From Cognaticolwellia aestuarii (GTDB taxonomy: Bacteria; Pseudomonadota; Gammaproteobacteria; Enterobacterales; Alteromonadaceae): DNA of 64,000 bases. Under the pieces are notes generated by a model. That model saw nothing but the letters and a program-made list of their open reading frames with translations, ran no database searches and was not told where the DNA came from. The stretch is taken from contig NZ_MUZV01000001.1 of assembly GCF_002000025.1 (NCBI RefSeq), positions 1 to 64,000 on the forward strand, written 5' to 3'. Both the position numbers and the translations under genes were made by a program. The first letter of the stretch is position 1, and every line of letters starts with the position of its first letter. Below are positions 63,726 through 64,000 of this stretch, piece by piece.

Positions 63726-64000
63726 TTAATCTTCTGCTGTGTGTTGTTGTTTTTGAGTTAACTTAGTGTGCGTTGAAATTACGGCTACCGCTTGTGTTTT
63801 CATTGTGTTGTAGCGCATTGAAAATCGTTGCAATTCAAGCTTAATTGAATTCGATACCTGCGCAGATAAATCATGCGCAGCCTTTTCTCCTTGTGCCTGT
63901 ATAGTTGCTGCTAAACTTTTCTCTAACGTGACTTCTTTTGCTGATGTGTTGAAAGTAAATAGCAGCGTACAAGATAATAAAACGGTGCTTAAAGCATACT
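63726..64000 (-). CDS. Partial exported helical protein upstream of pspA (5' end off window)
   Basis: The frame enters from the right edge and stops at 63726, 13 bases before pspA, so both are probably one transcript. The visible part starts in a hydrophobic signal-like stretch (STVLLSCTLLFTFNTSA) and continues as an amphipathic, Gln/Lys-rich helix of about 70 residues. A periplasmic helical protein is likely. No family was recognised; the start codon is not in the window. Confidence 0.65.
   Translation of the reverse strand, partial: YALSTVLLSCTLLFTFNTSAKEVTLEKSLAATIQAQGEKAAHDLSAQVSNSIKLELQRFSMRYNTMKTQAVAVISTHTKLTQKQQHTAED

Noticed and set aside
1-64000. CRISPR array, tRNA gene, prophage or complete insertion sequence
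   Set aside because: No regularly spaced repeat array, cloverleaf-like segment, phage gene or transposase frame was found by reading both strands.

Overview
The window looks like chromosome of a marine, probably cold-adapted gammaproteobacterium close to Colwellia/Thalassotalea (Alteromonadales). The DNA is AT-rich, proteins such as SthA, HemE, FabR, HslO and BaeR are clearly gammaproteobacterial, and several gene orders match E. coli: rrn/trmA/fabR/sthA (1-5.7 kb), fkpA-like/slyX then yheV/yheS/yheT/yheU (10.5-12.6 and 29.7-36.9 kb), and nudE/yrfG/hslR/hslO (38.4-53 kb). There is no phage, CRISPR array, tRNA gene or complete insertion sequence. The only mobile-looking item is a 231 bp MITE-like element.

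Layout. 1-5.7 kb: a leftward rRNA-type promoter at the edge, a membrane-anchored RRM protein, trmA, fabR with a FabR-like operator in front of an acyl-CoA desaturase, and sthA. 5.8-12.6 kb: a secreted histidine phosphatase, an OB-like lipoprotein, the MITE, hemE, a probable small RNA, a 7-8 TM protein with a small upstream ORF, an FKBP lipoprotein, a WD40 lipoprotein and slyX. 12.9-19.7 kb: a PmrAB-like two-component system, a 61-residue coupled ORF, eptA, dgkA and an LTA-synthase-like enzyme, with CTTAAG direct repeats in front of both envelope units (lipid A/envelope remodelling). 19.9-22 kb: a PAS-PAS-GGDEF-EAL protein.

22.2-29.5 kb is the most unusual part: a CotH-family lipoprotein, a BaeSR-like two-component system, an EF-hand protein, a polyproline protein, a YHYH-domain lipoprotein and a second EF-hand protein. 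Four promoters in this locus carry the same direct-repeat operator at the same distance from a TAAGCT-like -10, so the locus reads as a self-contained regulon for an exported, probably divalent-metal-related system.

29.7-37.5 kb: yheV, yheS, a Sel1 protein, a membrane LytTR regulator divergent from an acyltransferase, a DUF3149-like mini-protein behind an FNR-like site, yheTU and yceI. 37.6-53 kb: cysQ-nudE, yrfG, the complete type II secretion operon gspCDEFGHIJKLMN, and hslRO. 53.3-58 kb: a 1545-residue S8 protease ending in a GlyGly-CTERM tail, a likely client of that secretion system. 58.5-64 kb: an outer-membrane barrel, DUF2333, a PCu(A)C copper chaperone, a TPR protein and a Psp envelope-stress operon (pspA, a 43-residue ORF, pspC and a 112-residue membrane protein) with a partial gene at the right edge.
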